The notes: generated by a model from the letters alone, not told the origin. Numbered from the stretch's first letter, positions 17,424 through 26,208 are shown. The stretch is 64,000 bases of DNA from Alkalispirochaeta americana (GCF_900156105.1 NZ_FTMS01000006.1:62001-126000), one strand, 5' to 3'. Numbers and translations are program-made.

Positions 17424-17447
17424 ACCCGCCCGCCCCACCCGGCGGGT
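17424..17447 (-). terminator. GC-rich hairpin with T-run on minus strand
   Basis: ACCCGCC and GGCGGGT form a 7-bp stem with a 10-nt loop; on the minus strand it is followed by TTTTTG. This has the shape of a rho-independent terminator or attenuator reading toward the ROK gene. It could stop antisense transcripts coming from the ettA region or attenuate a long leader of the ROK operon. Confidence 0.4.
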
Positions 17448-17510
17448 ATGGGGGCCGTCAGAGTGGAAGCCGCCTGTCCCTTACCCCCCCTTTTCTGATA
17501 TGCTCGGGCC

Positions 17511-19190
17511 ATGGCGAAAACCTTCGACGACAAACGAATCATTTATTCCATGCAGGGCGTCTCCAAGATGCACGGCACCCAGCAGGTACTCAAAGACATA
17601 CATCTGGCCTACTTCTACGGTGCCAAGATCGGCGTGCTGGGACTCAACGGATCGGGGAAATCCACCCTTCTGCGAATCCTCGCAGGGGTCGATACGGATT
17701 TCACCGGAGAGACCACGGTCTCCCCGGGGTTCACCATCGGCTACCTGGAGCAGGAGCCGGAACTGGCCGCCGGAAAAACAGTCCGCGAGATCGTGGCCGA
17801 GGGCGCCCAGGAGACAATCGACCTCCTGGCAGAGTTCGAGGCGATCAGCGAGGCCTACGGCGATCCCGACGCTGACTATGAGAAACTTGGCCAGAAACAG
17901 GCCAGCATTCAGGAGAAAATTGACGCCGTTGACGGCTGGGAGCTCGATTCCCGGTTGGAACTGGCCATGGACGCCCTGCGTTGCCCCGAACCGGAGACGG
18001 TGGTGGATGTTCTCTCGGGAGGAGAGCGCCGCCGGGTGGCCCTGTGCAGACTGTTGCTGAAGCAACCCGACATCCTCCTCCTGGACGAGCCCACGAACCA
18101 TCTCGATGCGGAAACCGTGGCCTGGCTGGAACGGCACCTGCGGGAATACCCCGGCACGGTCATCGCCGTGACCCATGACCGCTATTTTCTGGATAACGTG
18201 GCGGGGTGGATTCTGGAGCTGGACCGGGGCCTGGGAATCCCCTGGAAAGGAAACTATTCAAGCTGGCTCGAGCAGAAACAGGACCGTCTTGCCCGGGAAG
18301 AAAAGGGCGAGAGCGAACGCCAGCGGACCCTGGCACGGGAACTGGAATGGATACGCATGACCCCCAAGGGAAAGCAGACCAAATCCAGGGCCCGAATCGC
18401 CAACTACGAAAAACTCCTCTCCCAGGAAGGTCGGGAAAGAGTCCGCGACACCCGCCTTACCATTCCCCCGGGACCTCGCCTGGGAAATCTCGTTATCGAG
18501 GCAGAGAAGATCAAAAAGGGCTATGATACCAAACTGCTCTTCGAAGACCTCTCCTTCTCGGTTCCTGCCGGAGCCGTCGTGGGAATCGTGGGCCCCAACG
18601 GAGCGGGAAAAACCTCGCTCTTCCGCCTGATCGCCGGTCAGGAAGAGCCCGACGAGGGAACGCTGCGTCTGGGCGAGACGGTCCAGATCGCCTACGCCGA
18701 CCAGATGAGAGCGTCCCTGGACCCGGAGAAGACCGTCTGGGAGCTGCTCTCTCACGGTCAGGATCTGATCCGCCTGGGTAATCAGGAGGTGAACTCCCGG
18801 GCCTTCTGCGCCTGGTTCAACTTCACCGGTTCAAGCCAGCAGAAACCTGTGGGTGTTCTCTCGGGGGGTGAGCGAAACCGCCTGAACCTGGCAATGATGA
18901 TCCAGCAGGGCGGAAACGTATTGCTCCTGGACGAGCCCACCAACGATCTGGACGTGAACACCCTGCGTGCCCTGGAAGAGAGTCTGGAAGAGTTCGCCGG
19001 ATGCGCCCTGATCATCAGCCATGACCGCTGGTTCCTGGATCGGGTCTGCACCAACGTGATGGCCTTCGAGGACGATGGCGTGGTCTGGTACGAGGGAACA
19101 TGGAGCGAATACGAGGCAGAGCGACGCAAGCGCCTGGGATCGGCCGCTGACCGTCCCCACCGCTACGTGCACCGCAACCTTACACGCTGA
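17511..19190 (+). CDS. ettA: Energy-dependent translational throttle protein EttA (ABC-F)
   Basis: A 559-aa ABC-F ATPase that binds the ribosomal E site and gates translation elongation according to energy state. Two ABC domains: Walker A GLNGSGKST with LSGGERRRVAL, and Walker A GPNGAGKT with LSGGERNRLNLA. The arm and linker region lies between them (about residues 95-130 and 240-320). Length and the start MAKTFDDKRIIYSMQGVSK match EttA (E. coli 555 aa) rather than Uup or YheS. Its stop abuts that of the convergent rimO gene. Confidence 0.95.
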   Translation: MAKTFDDKRIIYSMQGVSKMHGTQQVLKDIHLAYFYGAKIGVLGLNGSGKSTLLRILAGVDTDFTGETTVSPGFTIGYLEQEPELAAGKTVREIVAEGAQETIDLLAEFEAISEAYGDPDADYEKLGQKQASIQEKIDAVDGWELDSRLELAMDALRCPEPETVVDVLSGGERRRVALCRLLLKQPDILLLDEPTNHLDAETVAWLERHLREYPGTVIAVTHDRYFLDNVAGWILELDRGLGIPWKGNYSSWLEQKQDRLAREEKGESERQRTLARELEWIRMTPKGKQTKSRARIANYEKLLSQEGRERVRDTRLTIPPGPRLGNLVIEAEKIKKGYDTKLLFEDLSFSVPAGAVVGIVGPNGAGKTSLFRLIAGQEEPDEGTLRLGETVQIAYADQMRASLDPEKTVWELLSHGQDLIRLGNQEVNSRAFCAWFNFTGSSQQKPVGVLSGGERNRLNLAMMIQQGGNVLLLDEPTNDLDVNTLRALEESLEEFAGCALIISHDRWFLDRVCTNVMAFEDDGVVWYEGTWSEYEAERRKRLGSAADRPHRYVHRNLTR

Positions 19191-20588
19191 TCAGCCTTTC
19201 TGCCGCCGGGCCTGGAGATCAACCCCCGACCGGGCGGTGATCTCCACCGGCACCACGCTCCCGGGGAGGCAATCGGCTCCATCGTGGATCACCACCAGGC
19301 CGTCCACCTCGGGAGCGTTCAGGGGCGAACGCCCCAGAAGAATCTCCGTCCCCTGGATCTGCTCCTCCACAAGAACCGGAAGCGACCGCCCCACAAAGCG
19401 ATCAAGTCGCCGGGCGACAATTCGTTCCTGGACCTCTTCCAGAGCTTTTTTCCTGTTCAGCATCTCTTCCGGGGAGACGATTCCCCTGGTTTCCTCCCCT
19501 GCCGGAGTCCCCTCCTGAGCACTAAAGGGAAAGACTCCCACCCACTCCAGCTCAGCCGCTTCGATAAAGGCCAGAAGCTCCCGGAAGTGATCATCGGTCT
19601 CACCGGGATAGCCCACAATGAAGCTGGACCGGAGCGCTGCGTCGGGGTTGATCGCACGAATATCCTCGATCAGCGAAAGGTACCGCTCGGGATTTCCGGG
19701 GCGCCCCATGGCACGCAGAATTTCAGGAGACCCGTGCTGAAAAGAGAGGTCAAAATAGGGAAGGAGCCGCGAATCTTTGCAGGTGAGTTCCACCACCTCC
19801 AGAGGAAACATGTCGGGATAGAGGTACAAGGGACGCAGCCAGAACGAACCCGGCTCTCCGAGCAGGCTCCGCAAGAGTGCGACGATCCCTCCAGGCTCGG
19901 CCTGATGTCTCCAGGCCGCAAGATCCTGCGCAACCAGGTTGAACTCGTAGAGCCCTTGCTGGCGGAGCTGACGAAACTCATCCAGAATGGACCCGGCGCT
20001 CCGCGAGCGCTGGGGACCGCGAATATCGGGAATCGCACAGAAGGTGCACCGGTGATCGCACCCCTCGGCAACCTTGAGAAAGACCGATCCGGGATGCGAC
20101 AGAAGCCGGCGCCGTCGGGGTTCGGCAAGGTCTGCCCCGCCGGGGGGCAACCAGACCAGAGGGTTTCCTGCAGGATGACCATCAAGACGGTCCAGGAACT
20201 CGGCAATTTTATCGGGCTCACGGTTGCCAAAGATACCTGCCGCTTCGGGCAATCCCTCGGCCAGGGCATCGGGAAACCGCTGGGTCAGACACCCTGCAAG
20301 AACCACCGAGGCCCGGGGATACCCGGCCATCATGGCCAGGGTGGTATCGATCGATTCCTGCTGAGCCGGCTCGATAAATCCACAGGTATTAACGATAATC
20401 ACCTCGGCCAGGGAGGGATCATCCGTCCAGACCCGGCCGGTCTCTTCCAGGCGAGCCCCCATGATCTCGGCATCCACCTGGTTCTTGGCACAGCCCAGGT
20501 TCTCGATATAAAAGGTTCCTGCTCCGGGGGATCCCCCGGCTTGTTCTCCGGAATCACCCGATCCCGGTTTGGCAGTCTTGTCTGGCAT
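19191..20588 (-). CDS. rimO: Ribosomal protein S12 methylthiotransferase RimO
   Basis: Radical-SAM methylthiotransferase that modifies the conserved aspartate of ribosomal protein S12. The 465-aa protein has an N-terminal UPF0004 domain beginning IENLGCAKNQVDAE (RimO type; MiaB differs here), the radical-SAM cluster motif EGCDHRCTFCAIP near residue 170 and a C-terminal TRAM domain (residues about 395-455). A 25-residue Gly/Ser/Pro-rich extension precedes the first domain. It is downstream of rodZ on the same strand with a 69-bp gap that holds a 13-bp direct repeat. Confidence 0.93.
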   Translation of the reverse strand: MPDKTAKPGSGDSGEQAGGSPGAGTFYIENLGCAKNQVDAEIMGARLEETGRVWTDDPSLAEVIIVNTCGFIEPAQQESIDTTLAMMAGYPRASVVLAGCLTQRFPDALAEGLPEAAGIFGNREPDKIAEFLDRLDGHPAGNPLVWLPPGGADLAEPRRRRLLSHPGSVFLKVAEGCDHRCTFCAIPDIRGPQRSRSAGSILDEFRQLRQQGLYEFNLVAQDLAAWRHQAEPGGIVALLRSLLGEPGSFWLRPLYLYPDMFPLEVVELTCKDSRLLPYFDLSFQHGSPEILRAMGRPGNPERYLSLIEDIRAINPDAALRSSFIVGYPGETDDHFRELLAFIEAAELEWVGVFPFSAQEGTPAGEETRGIVSPEEMLNRKKALEEVQERIVARRLDRFVGRSLPVLVEEQIQGTEILLGRSPLNAPEVDGLVVIHDGADCLPGSVVPVEITARSGVDLQARRQKG

Positions 20589-20591
20589 GTT

Positions 20592-20620
20592 TTGAGTTAC
20601 CTGTTTCTTGAGTTACCTGT
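20592..20620. repeat. 13-bp direct repeat (period 16) in rodZ-rimO gap
   Basis: TTGAGTTACCTGT occurs at 20592-20604 and at 20608-20620 with no mismatch. On the minus strand each copy contributes AGGTAACTCAA, an AGG-bearing leader directly before the rimO start. Confidence 0.8.
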
Positions 20621-20657
20621 CGTTTCGGGCAGGCCCGATCGGCCCGCGCGAACACCG

Positions 20658-21758
20658 TCAGTACAAGGGAAGTTGCTCGACCAGGAACTCGTCCCCGTCG
20701 GCGATGCGCCGGAAGACCAGAGCGACAACCTCACCCTGTCTCCCCAAACTCAGGGAGGTGCCGGCAACATTCAGATCCACGTTTCCGGCGTTGCTCACCC
20801 AGAGCCGCACCAGATGGGATGCAGAAAGAGAAAGGCTCTCACCCCGGGCGTAGACCGCCTCCTGGCGAGAACCCTGGTCAACCTGGTATCGCACCAAAGT
20901 GCTTTCCAGAACCTCCAGGGAAAGGGGAAACTCGATCTCCTGACCCAGCGAAGCCACAACCTGGGGCGATCGCTCCCGGGAGGGCTCGCGGGTCTGGCCA
21001 ATCTCGATCTCCAGGCGGTCTTCTTCCGAGAGGAGCGCCGCCCGCGATGATTCCTCCTGGAGCTGCCCCACAACGCGATCGATCCGGGCGACCACCAGGG
21101 GAGGGTCTTCATCAAGGTAGATCTCCCGGATCGCCACACGCACATCGGGAGTTCCCTCGCCAGTAATATCCAGAGACCGGCTGGAACCCCGGGAAATCTC
21201 CACGATCCCCGCCTCGCTCCCCAGAGCCACCCGATCGCCGATGGAGATAAACTGCAACAAGGCCCGGGTATCACCCACGGGAACGGCCACACGATCACCC
21301 TGGGCAAAACGACGCTCGATAAACTGGTTGCTCAGGAGGATCGGCGGAGCCGAGGCAGACTCCTGGACAACGGGTCTCGAGAAGGAAGGAAGTTTCAGGT
21401 CCGTCTGAAGAAACAGATAGATCCCTCCTCCGAGGAGCACCACCAGCAGAAGCCCGGCCAGGGATTTTACCGGAACCTTGAGAGGCTTCCTATCCAGAAG
21501 TTCATCCATGGGAAGGGGCTGTTCCTGAATTTGCATATTGCGGTAGAGCCCCACCACATCGTCGGGATCAAGGCCCAAATACGCCGCATAGGAACGCAGG
21601 AAGCCCAGAAGATAGGCCTCTCCGGGCAACTGATCAAAATCCTCTACCTCCAGCGCCTGGATGTATCGCTTCGAGATATGGGTATCGCGCTCGACCTGCT
21701 CCAGAGAAAGGCCTCGGACCTCCCGGGCAGACCGTAGCTTCTCGCTGATAGACTCCAA
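20658..21758 (-). CDS. rodZ: RodZ-like cytoskeletal/membrane protein
   Basis: Bitopic membrane protein linking MreB to the cell-wall elongation machinery. The 366-aa protein has an N-terminal HTH_25 domain (residues 1-70, VERDTHISKRYIQALEVEDF), a basic linker, one transmembrane helix (about 95-115) and a periplasmic domain with several beta-rich segments like DUF4115. The start is TTG at 21758 with GAGGG at good spacing, 2 bp beyond the lolA-like stop. It is co-transcribed between the lolA-like gene and rimO. Confidence 0.85.
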   Translation of the reverse strand: MESISEKLRSAREVRGLSLEQVERDTHISKRYIQALEVEDFDQLPGEAYLLGFLRSYAAYLGLDPDDVVGLYRNMQIQEQPLPMDELLDRKPLKVPVKSLAGLLLVVLLGGGIYLFLQTDLKLPSFSRPVVQESASAPPILLSNQFIERRFAQGDRVAVPVGDTRALLQFISIGDRVALGSEAGIVEISRGSSRSLDITGEGTPDVRVAIREIYLDEDPPLVVARIDRVVGQLQEESSRAALLSEEDRLEIEIGQTREPSRERSPQVVASLGQEIEFPLSLEVLESTLVRYQVDQGSRQEAVYARGESLSLSASHLVRLWVSNAGNVDLNVAGTSLSLGRQGEVVALVFRRIADGDEFLVEQLPLY

Positions 21759-21760
21759 GA

Positions 21761-22456
21761 TTACCCCTCGCCTTCAAAGAGAAAGTCGTGAAAGGTGTTG
21801 GCCGACGAGGGACCGCGATAATCGAAACGGCTCGCCGGAATTCCGGGATTTCGATCAATGTTGGTGAAATCAAGCTGGATTTCCTGATAATCGGCAGTAA
21901 CACCCTCAATGCGGCGAATGAGGTTGTTCGCACCTATGGAGAGAATCAACTGGCGGAATCCCTCGGAGGTGCTTCTCCAGTTCAGGCGCAACTTGGTAAC
22001 CAGCTCATCGGAGCCCTCTTCCAGGGGAACAGCGTTGGGGCTGTCCAGATAAGCAATTCCATACCCCCGCCGCAGAAGCTGCAACCCCCGCCCGCTGGCT
22101 GCCGCGGTCAGGGCGGCATCCCCTCCGGACTGTAGACGCTGACTCAAAACGACGTTGTACCGGGGCAGATAAATCTGCAAGCGCTCGCCATCGGAGACAA
22201 TCACCTGATCCTCGGGTTGGGAGAAGTCGATCCTGATTCTCTCGGGGTTTTTGAACAACAGGACACCCCGGGAGACACTGCCTCCGTTTTTGATGGAGAT
22301 GTTGGCAGAATACTCCTCGATAGATCCGTATTCCTGCGCCACCTGGTCAAAGAATGCCGTGGCTGGCAGGAGATCCTGCGCAGCGGCAACACCACCGACC
22401 ACAAGCAGAAGAACTGCCAGGCCCGTTTTTGCTATTTTCTGTAAATCAAACACCAT
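21761..22456 (-). CDS. LolA-like outer-membrane lipoprotein carrier
   Basis: Periplasmic protein of 231 aa that probably carries lipoproteins from inner to outer membrane. A signal peptide (residues 1-26, ending VGGVAAAQ) is followed by the LolA-type pattern: FFDQVAQEYGSIEEYSANI, GVLLFKNPERIRIDFSQPEDQVIVSDGERLQIYLP-like strands, and a final YQEIQLDFTNIDRN. Starts at 22522 and 22465 are in frame, but 22456 has AGGA at better distance and gives a standard signal peptide. A promoter with TTGACA lies upstream. First gene of lolA-rodZ-rimO. Confidence 0.8.
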   Translation of the reverse strand: MVFDLQKIAKTGLAVLLLVVGGVAAAQDLLPATAFFDQVAQEYGSIEEYSANISIKNGGSVSRGVLLFKNPERIRIDFSQPEDQVIVSDGERLQIYLPRYNVVLSQRLQSGGDAALTAAASGRGLQLLRRGYGIAYLDSPNAVPLEEGSDELVTKLRLNWRSTSEGFRQLILSIGANNLIRRIEGVTADYQEIQLDFTNIDRNPGIPASRFDYRGPSSANTFHDFLFEGEG

Positions 22457-22494
22457 ACCCTGCATTCCTGATCCTGCCACTGTTATATTTTTGT

Positions 22495-22522
22495 AGTGTA
22501 GCCACATATACTGCTTTGTCAA
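22495..22522 (-). promoter_or_regulatory. Sigma-70-like promoter of lolA-rodZ-rimO
   Basis: On the minus strand TTGACA (22522-22517), a 16-bp spacer and TACACT (22500-22495) form a reasonable -35/-10 pair about 40 bp before the chosen start of the lolA-like gene. Confidence 0.5.
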
Positions 22523-22619
22523 CCGGAGACCCCTTCATCTGATCATATCCCCAGTGAGGGGAAAATTCTACGGCACGCCTCATCTTTTGCAACCTTCCCG
22601 GGTCTGATAGAGTACCCCC

Positions 22620-23300
22620 ATGTTCGTCATATCTCTCGGAGGGTCAATCCTGGTTCCGGACCAGATTGACACCAGCTTTCTTGCCTCGTTTCGGACGATC
22701 CTGGAGGAACACCTCCAGGATCCCACCCAGCGCGTTGTCCTGGTAATTGGCGGGGGCGGGCCCGCCCGGCGTTACCAGGAGGCCTACCGGTCTCTTACCT
22801 CATCCCCCGACCCGGACGCCCAGGACTGGATCGGGATCATGGCAACCCGATTGAACGCCGAGCTCGTCCGTCAGGCCCTGGCGCCGCTGTGTTGCGATCC
22901 CGTGGTCTACGATCCCACCGGGGACATCTCCTTTACGGGAAGAATTCTGGTTGCCGCCGGCTGGAAGCCCGGATTCAGCACCGACTTTGATGCTGTCAAG
23001 CTGGCCGAGCGTTTCGGGGCCGATACAGTAGTGAACCTGAGCAATATCGCCCAGGTCTATACGGCAGACCCCAAGGAGGACCCCTCGGCGACTCCCCTGG
23101 AAGAGGTTTCCTGGGAAGAGTTCCGGCGCATTGTGGGAGACCACTGGACCCCGGGCAAAAATCTCCCCTTCGACCCCGTGGCAACCCGCCGTGCCGCCGA
23201 ACTGGGGTTACGTGTAATCGCCGCCGACGGAAAAAACCTGGACAATACCCGTGCTATCCTGGCAGGAGAGGCCTTCTTCGGAACCCGCATTGGTCCGTAG
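22620..23300 (+). CDS. pyrH: UMP kinase, archaeal-type subfamily
   Basis: Amino-acid-kinase-fold enzyme phosphorylating UMP to UDP. The 226-aa protein starts MFVISLGGSILVP (phosphate-binding GGS) and has VIGGGGPARRYQE near residue 45, and TDFDAVKLAERFGADTVVNLSNI near residue 123. The short N-terminus and GGGGPAR block match the archaeal UMP kinase group rather than the hexameric bacterial PyrH. There is no clear Shine-Dalgarno before ATG, and TAGAGT lies 6 bp upstream, so a leaderless mRNA is possible. Confidence 0.85.
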   Translation: MFVISLGGSILVPDQIDTSFLASFRTILEEHLQDPTQRVVLVIGGGGPARRYQEAYRSLTSSPDPDAQDWIGIMATRLNAELVRQALAPLCCDPVVYDPTGDISFTGRILVAAGWKPGFSTDFDAVKLAERFGADTVVNLSNIAQVYTADPKEDPSATPLEEVSWEEFRRIVGDHWTPGKNLPFDPVATRRAAELGLRVIAADGKNLDNTRAILAGEAFFGTRIGP

Positions 23301-23332
23301 GGTACCCGGAATCAACCAGGGCTGACGGAACT

Positions 23333-24901
23333 TCAGCGATTGTTTCTGGCCAGCCGCTCCAGATCGGTCACCGTGGCGGGGTTCAGGCGGTGGGAAGCAG
23401 GAATCATCGCGAGCGCGAGCGACTGCTCACCCCGCTCCGCATCGGCCAGAACCGGAATCGACCGATCGTACTCGTCCAAAGCGAGATACAGCCGGGCGAT
23501 CCGGTAGGCCGGGGATTGCTCCTCCCCCGGAAGGGGGAACGGAACCCGCTCAATCTTCCCCAGAAGCTCCCGGGCCCCCTCGCGATAATTTCCCGCCAAT
23601 AGCCGCTCTGTAGCCGCCAGATTTATATGGGCCAACTCGTCGGCCGAGAGAATAAGACCCCGCAAACGGGCCACCTCCTGGGAACGGTTCGCCATAATCA
23701 GGGCTGCTGTGAGCGACGAAAGAACGTCGATCCGCACGTTCTGATCGAAACGGGATACCGAAGTCTGGCCCAGCAGCTCCGCGATCGTAGCCCCCGGACT
23801 CCATTCAGGCTCCCCCTCGGTGCGAAGCCTGATCACAGCAGCCACCGCTCGGGCCCGGACTTCGGCGTCGGCGATGGCAAGAGCTGTAGCACAGGCCTCG
23901 TCGTAGTAGTTCCGGAAGGGAAGCCGCCGATCCTCCTGAAGGGCCACGGTACCCAGGATTGCATAAGCGACAGCCCGGGACGAAACAGGGGCAATGTTCC
24001 CGATAATTGCCTCTGCCCCCGGCCGGTCACCCTGGGAAAGAAAATAGCGCAACACCTGCCGGATCTGTTCAAAATCATCGGACCGCACCAGCAGCCCCTG
24101 CTCGGCCCGCCGCAACGCCTGATCCTGGAGACTCCTCGCATCCCGACTGTTCCCCAGGGTCAGACTCAAATCAGCCAGACGGACTTTCAGGATCAGCGCC
24201 GTCGTGGGGTCCTCGATAACCGGCACGATGGCAATCGCCTGCTGGACCACGGGATTCAGCGCCAACCGATCCCCCTGATCCCGGATCAACTCGGCGGCCT
24301 CCACCAAAAAGCGGGCACGCACCATATCGTTGTCCAGAAGGTACAGGGAATCGAGAGTTCTGCGAATTGATTCTTCATCGATATTGGGATTGGCCAGCTG
24401 CGCTTTCAGCAGACGAAAGAGCAACTTTCCCGCCTCCTCGGAAGGAAAGCTGCGGGCACGGGCAACCACATCAGAACTCACCGCTGCCGCCCGTTCGCCG
24501 TAGGCCTCGTCAAGACTGGCAAGGGAGATCCACATCCAGGCCCATTCCAGCAACTCGCTTCCCCGCAAATCGTTTGCCCTGGATATTCGGGCATCCAATC
24601 GCCGGGCAATCGTTACGGAGCGGTCCAGCTGGTCCTCATCGGCCTCAAGCGAAGCCAGATTGACCGCCACCCGGGCATAAACAGGAATGACCCTGGCGAG
24701 AGGCTCTTCCTGGACACGTTCAAGTGCCACATCCAGGTGATAGATTCCCGTCCTGGGGGGGCCCGGATCACGCTCAACCTCGGGCCCTGTGGTGCAACCG
24801 GAAACAGAAAGGACAAGAAAAGTGACGAACACAACAACGCCCCCGAGGCGAGGTTGCCAGAAAAACCGAGAAGTATGCACCGGGACCATCGTATCGAACA
24901 T
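23333..24901 (-). CDS. Hypothetical lipoprotein with helical repeats
   Basis: A 522-aa exported protein. Signal peptide with lipobox VSGC (cysteine about residue 36), then a long run of amphipathic helices with AR, AV and LA pairs resembling degenerate TPR/SEL-like repeats (ALERVQEEPLARVIPVYARVA, RAVAYAILGTVALQED). ATG at 24901 has AGGGGA at good spacing; a start 8 codons upstream is less likely. No enzymatic motif is seen. Divergent from the small gene at 24946. Role unknown; location probably the periplasmic face of a membrane. Confidence 0.65.
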   Translation of the reverse strand: MFDTMVPVHTSRFFWQPRLGGVVVFVTFLVLSVSGCTTGPEVERDPGPPRTGIYHLDVALERVQEEPLARVIPVYARVAVNLASLEADEDQLDRSVTIARRLDARISRANDLRGSELLEWAWMWISLASLDEAYGERAAAVSSDVVARARSFPSEEAGKLLFRLLKAQLANPNIDEESIRRTLDSLYLLDNDMVRARFLVEAAELIRDQGDRLALNPVVQQAIAIVPVIEDPTTALILKVRLADLSLTLGNSRDARSLQDQALRRAEQGLLVRSDDFEQIRQVLRYFLSQGDRPGAEAIIGNIAPVSSRAVAYAILGTVALQEDRRLPFRNYYDEACATALAIADAEVRARAVAAVIRLRTEGEPEWSPGATIAELLGQTSVSRFDQNVRIDVLSSLTAALIMANRSQEVARLRGLILSADELAHINLAATERLLAGNYREGARELLGKIERVPFPLPGEEQSPAYRIARLYLALDEYDRSIPVLADAERGEQSLALAMIPASHRLNPATVTDLERLARNNR

Positions 24902-24945
24902 AGGCAATTCCCCTGGTTTGGTCAACGCGCTATAGTAGAGAGATT

Positions 24946-25311
24946 ATGTTTCATTCACAGAAGTTTCTTACACAATGCCGAAAAATTCCTGCCGGAGCCT
25001 TTGCCTCGGCCGGAGACGAACAAAGCCAACTGGAGGCGCTCTTCTCCCGCTTTTTGGGGGCCGCTCCCCGAGAACTTTCCCAGGATTTGCTGGCCCATGT
25101 CCTGGAACACGCCAAAGACCGGGATGAAGCCCAGCAGAAGCTGGCCGATCTGGTGGATCTCTTCTGGTTGCAGTACGACGATGCCGCAGACCCCCTCGAT
25201 TTTTCCGACTGGGAAGTCCTGAGGGACGGTATCAACAGCTGGGCCCAGGATCTGGATATAGAACTGGTCCAATATGTGATGGAGCGGGTACTCTCCCACA
25301 AGGCCCTCTGA
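24946..25311 (+). CDS. Small conserved-looking acidic helical protein
   Basis: A 121-aa cytoplasmic protein, mostly helical and acidic (QEQLEALFSRFL-like helix, then PRELSQDLLAHVLEHAKDRDEAQQKLADLVDLFW). No signal peptide, no metal motif. The start ATG is preceded by GAGAG at suitable distance. I do not recognise the family. It is the last gene before tRNA-Leu and the accessory island. Confidence 0.55.
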   Translation: MFHSQKFLTQCRKIPAGAFASAGDEQSQLEALFSRFLGAAPRELSQDLLAHVLEHAKDRDEAQQKLADLVDLFWLQYDDAADPLDFSDWEVLRDGINSWAQDLDIELVQYVMERVLSHKAL

Positions 25312-25403
25312 AAAGGGATGCTGAGCGTGGGGATTCCGATCCCGGGCACCCCGGTTTCTTGCGCGCGGGTGAGGCTGGAGGCGGCAGAGCACGGCCCGCC
25401 CCA

Positions 25404-25432
25404 TTGCGCAGAAAGCGATTCTGGTGTAGTAT
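25404..25432 (+). promoter_or_regulatory. Promoter of tRNA-Leu
   Basis: TTGCGC (25404-25409), exactly 17 bp, then TAGTAT (25427-25432), ending 17 bp before the tRNA 5' end. Confidence 0.55.
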
Positions 25433-25449
25433 CCTCCCCTGAATAACAG

Positions 25450-25533
25450 GCCGGCGTGGCGGAATTGGTAGACGCAGCAGACTCAAAATCTGCCGCCCGC
25501 AAGGGTGTATCGGTTCAAGTCCGATCGCCGGTA
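25450..25533 (+). tRNA. tRNA-Leu (anticodon CAA)
   Basis: An 84-nt class II tRNA. The 7-bp acceptor stem pairs GCCGGCG with CGCCGGT (one G-U), discriminator A at 25533. The anticodon stem GCAGA/TCTGC encloses loop CTCAAAA, anticodon CAA (UUG codons). A long variable arm follows (about 25495-25508), and the T stem ATCGG/CCGAT holds TTCAAGT. CCA is not encoded. The 3' end is the edge of the accessory island and has a 10-bp echo at 25978. Confidence 0.95.
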
Positions 25534-25987
25534 GTTTCTGATACATTTTAATGTAAGAACTTAGCTTTCGCGGTATACTTTCTGGCGAAACCCCATAGCG
25601 GGTGGTCTGAGATTACAGGAAGGATCACATGCCGCGCGGCAAAGCACCATTCAGCCTTCAGAAGCGCCCCACCAACAAGCAAGAAGCGGAAAAGAAACGC
25701 CAGGGCAGAAAATACCGCTACATATTCTACGTACAGTTCCGGGATCAAACGGGAAACTACACCTCGGCCATTGGTACCGGTGAGAACTCCGAGGGTGCAG
25801 CTCGCGCCTGGGCGATGGACTACCTCCGCAAGGGGAACGTACCGGTACATCGCAGAGTCCCGTCGTAACCTGAATAACCGACTTATCCCCTACTTTGGCA
25901 GGAAGAAACTCTCCATCGTCCGCCCGGAGGACATTATGCGCTGGAAGTATGAACTCTACAAGAACGGTGATCCAGGCCGCCGGTAGT
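25526..25987. mobile_element. Relic of a tRNA-Leu-integrated element with 10-bp att-like repeat
   Basis: The last bases of tRNA-Leu plus its 3' flank, CGCCGGTAGT (25526-25535), recur at 25978-25987. Between them lies a broken integrase that reads away from the tRNA. This is the layout of an integrative element whose interior has been deleted. The repeat is short, so the boundary is tentative. Confidence 0.4.
25629..25977 (+). pseudogene. Tyrosine recombinase/integrase remnant (frameshifted, truncated)
   Basis: The first frame (25629-25868) reads KYRYIFYVQFRDQTGNYTS and GENSEGAARAWAMDYLRKG, like the arm-type DNA-binding N-terminus of phage integrases. It then shifts near 25835 into a second frame reading SRRNLNNRLIPYFGRKKLS and RPEDIMRWKYELY, the start of the core SAM-like domain. 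The catalytic domain is absent. It sits 95 bp from the tRNA-Leu 3' end, as expected for an integrase at its attachment site. Confidence 0.65.
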
Positions 25988-26138
25988 ACCCGCGTCCAAC
26001 AGAAACTAGACGCTTGGTCCTGAGATAGTAGTCAACGGTGGGTCGATCAAATCCCTTGCTGAAGAGCCACGGCCTGTTCACGACCTGCCCTCCCGGAAAC
26101 ATATCCGGCAGGGATTGTTGCGTTCGTGGTTCGTTCAT
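25956..26138 (-). pseudogene. Truncated AbiEi-like antitoxin N-terminal domain
   Basis: About 60 codons. After a short start the protein reads FPGGQVVNRPWLFSKGFDR and DYYLRTKRLVSVGRGYYRR, the winged-helix pattern of AbiEi-type antitoxin N-termini (compare GKLERITRGVYR in the intact gene at 26329). It then ends at the junction with the integrase relic near 25980. It points the opposite way from the intact AbiE pair, so it is a separate, broken copy. Confidence 0.5.
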
Positions 26139-26208
26139 TGCTGTTATTGCATAGTAATGTATGCAATTCAAGACGATAGTAAACCTAACCGAAATGTAAG
26201 ACAGGTCG

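Noticed and set aside
19284-21050. 588-codon plus-strand frame across rimO and rodZ
   Set aside because: Antisense to two genes with strong motifs, no ribosome-binding site, no domain.
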